DNA from: Endomychus coccineus
Taxonomy: Eukaryota > Arthropoda > Insecta > Coleoptera > Endomychidae
Assembly: GCA_958510875.1 (NCBI GenBank)
Contig: OY294067.1
Span: forward strand, 30,616,912-30,680,911
Length of the DNA: 64,000 bases
Direction: 5' to 3'
The position numbers and the translations under genes are program-made. The notes under the pieces were generated by a model. That model ran no database searches and was not told the origin of the DNA. It saw only the letters and a program-made list of their open reading frames with translations. This document shows positions 60,701 through 64,000 of this stretch, piece after piece. Numbering within the stretch: position 1 is the stretch's first letter; each line of letters starts with the position of its first letter.

Positions 60701-63700
60701 ATGGTTCCTGCTGAGTTCCATCTAAATTACTACGGAAAATCTGGGAACATATTTCAGAGATTTTGGTATTTTTCCATTATCAGGAGAATCACATACAGCA
60801 GATAGTCGGGGAAATAAAGCAGAAAAAAGGCCAAAGTAAAAAAAAACAAATCTGCAAAACCGATTTTGATGATTATCTTAAAAATCGATTCTAGAAGTCA
60901 TTAAACAAAATGTTAACAGTGTTAGCATCTTTTTAAATGCATTTTCAGGAGATTAAATCAAAATGTTTAAAAAATGTCCAAATACAGCCAAAAAAGGCCA
61001 GAATTTGTCACTCGAAGGTTCTTGGGGTAGCTGATCACGATTCCGGTGCCGAATTCGAACTACGACGCACTTGGGGCTCAGAACATCCTGGTACTTTCGT
61101 CGTCTCCAGGCAATTCGTGAAATTACCTTTTGGAATAGGATGAAACTTGTGAGGGAGGTTCTTTTGAGGTTGCCGAATGTGACTATGACCCTCAATAGTC
61201 ACCTGGTGTTCAGGATACCCTGATAACCTAGGATATCTCCATGGATTGTTTTTTAATATGCTCTGAATTGCAACCAAATTTGTCTCTTGGAGGTTTTTTG
61301 GGGCTCTGATCACGATTCTGAAGTTGGAATCAAAAGGTATTTTGCACAGTGATCAAACCTGCAAAAAAGTGCGAAAAAAATGGTTAAAATATCAATAATT
61401 AAGTTTGTTTTTTCAAGAATCAATCTACAACAGATAAGTTTACAAGAAAAAACAATAAAAGCAATATTGTAGAACACGAACTTCAACTTCAACTTTTTGA
61501 ATTATTTATTTGAAATATCATGTAAGTAAAAATCAAGCAGTTTTATCATTTTGTTATTTTTATTATTTTTGTTCCCGACTACAGAATCATGATTAGCGCC
61601 CCAAAAAATCCCCGAGAGAGGAATTTGGTTGCATTTTAGAGCATATTAAAAAACAATCCTTAGAGATGACTTAGGTTATCAGAGTATCCTGACCACCAGG
61701 TGAATATTGAGGATCATCGTCACAGCCAGCAACCCCAAAAGACCCTCCTTCACAAGTTTCATCCTATTCCAAAAGTAATTTCACAAATTTGCTGGAGACG
61801 AGGATATTACCAGGATGTCTTGAGCCCTAGGCGCGTGGCTAGTTCGAATCTGGCACCGGAATCCTCTTCAGCTACCCCAAAACCCCAATAAAGTTGCATT
61901 TCAGAGCATTATAAAAAACGATCCATGGAGATGACATAGGTCATCGGGGTATCTCGACCATCTGGTTACTATTGAGTATCATGGTCATGACCGGCAACCT
62001 CAACTGAACCTCCACCATAAGTTTCACTCCATTGCAAAAGATATTTTCCCGAATTCCCTAGAAACGACGATAGTACCAGTATGTCATGAGCCCCAGGTGC
62101 GTCGTAGTTCGTATTTGGCACCGAAATCGTGATCAGCAACCCCAAAAACCCCCCAAGCAAGTAATTCAGGCCTATTTTGGCTATATTTGGCCATTTTTTC
62201 AACATTTTTAATATTCTATCCTGAAAATGCATTCAAAAAGATGCATTTTCCTCTGCAGAAATGCTAAAATGCATATCATGAAAAAATAAAATGGTGAAAT
62301 TTTTTTTAAATGACTTCTAGAATCGATTACAAAAAATCATCAAAATCGGTTCGGGCGATTATTTTTCCGATCTTTCCTGCTTTATTTTCTCCTATATTTA
62401 TATCCTAAGATATAAGTTTGAAATTCGCAAAATTCAAAACAATATACATATTATTCAATATTCGACTTGGAATATCTCCTGATGATTGAGTGGATGCTAT
62501 TTTTTATATTCAACTTGAAACGTTATCAAAATGAGATCAGATGAAGGAGATGTTCCCGTGGGCATTGTGAAAAAAATTACATTAAAATTTGTTGGCAAAT
62601 ATCGGATAGGACATTCGTATCAGATCAAATAACCTTTCAGATAAAGTCACGGAATATTTATCACTTATTTCCCATTGCGTGAGCCAAAATGTTTTTTCTT
62701 TTCATAAGAAAATTAACAAGCAGTTACATGGAACTGATATGGGAAATACCGATATTGGCATTTGATATATAGCAAAAAAACGATGAATTCAACTGAAAAC
62801 TTACACCTAACTTACACCCGCATCAAGTGACCCCAAGAAGTTCGTCATTTAAGTAAAACACTTACTTCTTAAACGTTAAGTAAAATTTTCGTCTTGATAA
62901 ATCGGACGCACCGGAATTCGGTCCCGCTACCTGCGGAAGGGACTACCTGTAACGGATTAAATTCGAAGTGTGGTCCCACCAGCGAAAATGCGATTTCGGA
63001 ATTGGGTCCCATGTACCTACTATTTGTTTAATGTTAATGCAAATGTATCGCTTGACATTATGAGATAATGATTTTTGAAAACAAAATTTAAACCCATCTA
63101 TTATTAATAAACGCTTACCCTTTTCACTCGTCATAGAGGTGAAATTAATATTTTCCATGTCAAACAAACAAACAAAATCACAATAACGGACACAAATAAA
63201 CACGTCTTACACTCTGCACTTCAGAAGAACAATTGCTAAAAATAATCCTTAATACCCACATGAAATCTACCTGCTTCGACAGCGGACCGAATTACGAAAT
63301 CACCCTTTCGGATTTGGACAAGGTCCCTGTGAGCAGGTAGTCCCTTCCACAGGTAGCGGGACCGAATTCCGAAACACCGGATAAATCAGGTATATAAAAT
63401 CCAGTGTAATGACTGTGATAAAAGATATGTTAGTTCAACTAGACAAATATCTTTACCAGATTAAAAGAGTACTTTTATCATGTTTGTATTAATAACATTG
63501 TTAAATTCGCCGTAGCAAACCATGTCTTACGAACCGGTCATATAATTACAAAATCGAGACTTTCACTTTTAACAGATAGTGATGAACCGTTTTTGGGTAC
63601 ATTAGAAGCTATAGAAATGTATAAACATTTATTGAAATATGATTTATCTTCTATCGAAAACAATCTCTCATTACAAGGACTCCGATAAAGTAATTATATG

Positions 63701-64000
63701 TTTACTAATAGGATTGTTGACTACCTGGAATATTTGATGTTTATTTAATCCAAGAAGTGCAGGTAACACTTTCATTCCTTAGAATTACCATAATGGCCGC
63801 TTTATTACACGTTGTAATTAACCCTTTTTGAAACTTGAGCGTGAAGTATTTCGCTTTCTTTCATAATCTTAGTTTAAATACAGTCTATATACGTCATTGA
63901 TACTGATTGCATCGCAGTGACAAGTTATAATGTTAAGTGGAAGTGGCTTATCGGAAAAGCACAGTATCCTTAAGATAGAACATAATGATGACTCACCATT
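43835..64000 (-). CDS. sev: Sevenless/ROS1 receptor tyrosine kinase (5' end outside window)
   Basis: Fourteen exons on the minus strand: 60554-60740, 59977-60294, 59678-59856, 59196-59585, 55772-57065, 53319-53927, 52746-52988, 52406-52630, 50225-50405, 48593-48704, 48340-48534, 46386-46816, 45967-46121 and 43835-44121. They give 4,806 nt and 1,601 aa with every phase closing. A further donor (GTGAGT at 63991-63996) suggests the next upstream exon starts at the right edge. In order: YWTD-type propeller segments (AYMYWSTGYAVEC, KYVYWIVRGSEG), FN3 domains (e.g. FNISWRPTDN, FRWDMPLFPNGVI), another propeller (LTVDWLERSLYFAE, KLYWIEIKNAW), more FN3 (KVLWIPPKEFNGALVYYEIH), one membrane segment (MTAIVVATSITMTFIFVVVI) and the kinase. 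Family proteins are about 2,300-2,550 aa, so roughly a third is missing. Sevenless acts in photoreceptor R7 fate signalling; that role here is inferred. Confidence 0.93.
44122..45966. other. Receptor kinase last intron; nothing recognised
   Basis: AT-rich. The open frame at 44159-44479 (plus) has no recognisable domain. A GC-richer stretch at 45130-45230 has no tRNA or rRNA features I could confirm. Confidence 0.4.
46817..48339. other. Receptor kinase intron; unrecognised coding-like remnants
   Basis: Plus-strand frames at 47062-47277, 47385-47591 and 47588-47821 lie in series and could be pieces of one decayed ORF (MNLTKSPTKCYKYSPLKHFK ... QFSLVSNVQTKRDRSVLVFP). No family recognised. A (TTA)n run lies at 47237-47255. 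Confidence 0.35.
48770..50110 (+). pseudogene. LINE RNase H / C-terminal remnant
   Basis: Plus strand from about 49310: KSIKLLTDGSETTEGIEIGV (first RNase H aspartate context), much decay, then near 49850 LRGHCRLEGHFKKLGLVEEE followed by C-x-F-CEE, the GHCRLxxHL and CxxC...H region at the end of I/jockey-type LINE ORF2. Numerous stops. Antisense to the host gene, within one intron. Confidence 0.6.
51215..52190. repeat. Diverged tandem duplication (about 0.4-0.5 kb units) in receptor kinase intron
   Basis: Units at about 51215-51710 and 51808-52185 share long words in the same order: TTTCGAATCAAATTTAATTG, TTATTCTACTTCCATTGAA, TTTTCTCTGATTTACATCATC, TACGAGATCCC and a GGTTAA(A/G)CCCAAT end. No coding potential seen. 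Confidence 0.75.
54565..55105. mobile_element. Foldback/MITE complex in receptor kinase intron
   Basis: Inverted arms: ATATAAATTCCAC...TTTCGAAAATG near 54675 with CATTTTCGAAGGTGG...ATATCAC near 55070, and GATGTTCCAACACCATCT with AGATGGTGTTGGAACATC. The left arm carries short tandem copies of CAGATGTCCCAACACCATCT. A further inner hairpin (TACCGCCAGG/CTGGCGGTA) lies at 54862-54957. 54565-54640 matches one arm of the 29582 element. Confidence 0.65.
55120..55470 (-). pseudogene. Mariner terminus and transposase start
   Basis: The reverse complement matches the mariner copy at 12150-12500: terminal sequence with AAAAGTTC, then AATCCCATGTGA/ACCATCTTTAA, TGAAGATTTTTGTAAACATG, AGTGAATTTCGCGTCTT and GTTCTGGTCGTCCAATTGAGG. 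Truncated and internally deleted. Confidence 0.65.
55545..55700 (+). pseudogene. Penelope-like 3' tail with decayed hammerhead
   Basis: Plus strand NLSPAEGNPSNDN matches the tail at 5560 (LSPAEGNP). It is followed at 55641-55680 by CTGATGG, helix II TAGCTACTTGGTAGCT and GGAAG, a hammerhead with a damaged core and GAAA box. Confidence 0.6.
57640..59178 (+). pseudogene. hAT-like transposase pseudogene (GTF2IRD2/ZBED-type)
   Basis: The plus strand across several frames reads TTGEDIFKGVENSINKRNLR, WKNLKSITTDGGKNKGVV (catalytic-region motif), GLNHRQFREFIEDIGENDLP, YHTAVRWLSCGKVLRRF, then FPDFAIEALSALKINFDTCS, LKLQGENQLLPDLYTNIKSF and a dimerisation-like C-terminus near 58650-58740. The right end (GGCCGTAGTTTGGAGACCCC at about 59151) resembles hAT terminal sequence. 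More than five frame disruptions. Confidence 0.75.
58675..58954. repeat. Perfect 140-bp tandem duplication
   Basis: 58675-58814 is repeated at 58815-58954 (AAGTTAATCGATGATCTTAA onwards) with no difference I could see, so the duplication is much younger than the decayed hAT copy containing it. Confidence 0.9.
60405..60530 (+). pseudogene. Penelope-type terminus with deleted hammerhead
   Basis: Matches 11085-11210 (GTTTCAG..CAAGCCTCAA, CCTGTAATGGTTGG, CATCAAGTCGTG, CGGAATCC.TCCGGAAG). The 11 bases TGAAACGTCGG, which hold the GAAA box and cleavage site, are missing, and the core reads ATGAAGA. Lies between exons 59977-60294 and 60554-60740. Confidence 0.65.
60812..62396. mobile_element. 1.6-kb foldback element in receptor kinase intron
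   Basis: The outer arms (GGGGAAATAAAGCAG at about 60818 and CCTGCTTTATTTTCTCC at about 62377) continue inverted through AAACCGATTTTGATGATT, ATTCTAGAAGTCATTAA and TGCATTTTCAGGA. Inner units repeat a block with ACCTGGTGTTCAGGATACCC, TTTCATCCTATTCCAAAAG and GCTGATCACGATTCCG. The last word is also in the CacyBP-intron foldback. Non-coding. Confidence 0.75.
62910..63375. mobile_element. 465-bp TIR element
   Basis: CGGAATTCGGTCCCGCTACC near 62913 is mirrored by GGTAGCGGGACCGAATTCCG near 63353, with pairing continuing through GGAAGGGACTACCTG. CACCGG flanks both sides, a possible 6-bp TSD. The interior is non-coding apart from a frame at 62943-63203 with no known domain. Confidence 0.7.
63376..63692 (+). 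pseudogene. Penelope-like GIY-YIG remnant
   Basis: Plus strand, frames mixed: SGIYKIQCNDCDKRYVSSTR, then FAVANHVLRTGHIITKSRLS and LGTLEAIEMYKHLLKYDLSS, the GIY-YIG domain and tail of a Penelope-like element. Several stops and shifts. Its left end abuts the 465-bp TIR element. Confidence 0.65.

Noticed and set aside
61840..61865. tRNA B-box-like GTTCGAATC word suggesting a SINE
   Set aside because: It lies within repeated units of the foldback element, with no A box, tRNA fold or A/T-rich tail at a suitable distance.

Overview
This is a 64-kb window from an AT-rich eukaryotic nuclear genome. Small exons with GT-AG introns, a Sevenless/ROS1 receptor kinase and the mix of transposons (mariner, P-like, hAT-like, MULE, jockey/CR1-like and R2/R4-like LINEs, Penelope-like elements) point to an insect; the order cannot be fixed from sequence alone.

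Host genes, left to right. (1) The 5' coding exons of an unrecognised cysteine-rich protein (361-822, minus) run off the left edge. (2) A complete five-exon 1-acylglycerol-3-phosphate acyltransferase (AGPAT1/2 type; 8589-21464, plus; 277 aa) has an 11.5-kb intron packed with transposon debris. (3) A complete five-exon CacyBP/SIP (calcyclin-binding protein; 31906-34589, minus; 227 aa). (4) A complete four-exon SNIP1 (FHA-domain splicing/SMAD cofactor; 35726-40579, plus; 407 aa). (5) The 3' three quarters of a Sevenless/ROS1 receptor tyrosine kinase (43835 to beyond the right edge, minus), with 14 exons joined in frame for 1,601 codons. I placed the exon joins by hand from GT-AG sites; reading phase closes exactly for every gene listed.

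Most of the rest is mobile DNA. At 2404-6060 a 3.66-kb DNA transposon with a perfect 8-bp target-site duplication (TSD) carries a Myb/SANT-like ORF and is itself invaded by a THAP-coding P-like element (own perfect 8-bp TSD), a 44-bp micro-element and a Penelope fragment. Relatives lie at 34899-35428, 41396-41433 and 42434-42737. At 25.5-28.85 kb a dead LINE is split by a Penelope-like element. A second Penelope-like element with 12-bp TSDs sits in SNIP1 intron 2. Long foldback elements occupy a CacyBP intron and the right-most Sevenless intron and share a motif.

The most striking layer is RNA. Several Penelope-like termini contain hammerhead ribozyme motifs: an invariant core, a stable helix II, and a tiny self-complementary helix III that would favour dimeric cleavage. 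The 37.2-38.8 kb element has three copies, two with identical, apparently intact cores. Other intact-looking motifs lie at 5455-5497 and 11116-11158, and decayed ones at about 25.4, 27.7, 28.7, 31.6, 55.6 and 60.4 kb. Hammerheads in Penelope-like elements are known; the number of distinct sequence families in one window is what deserves attention.
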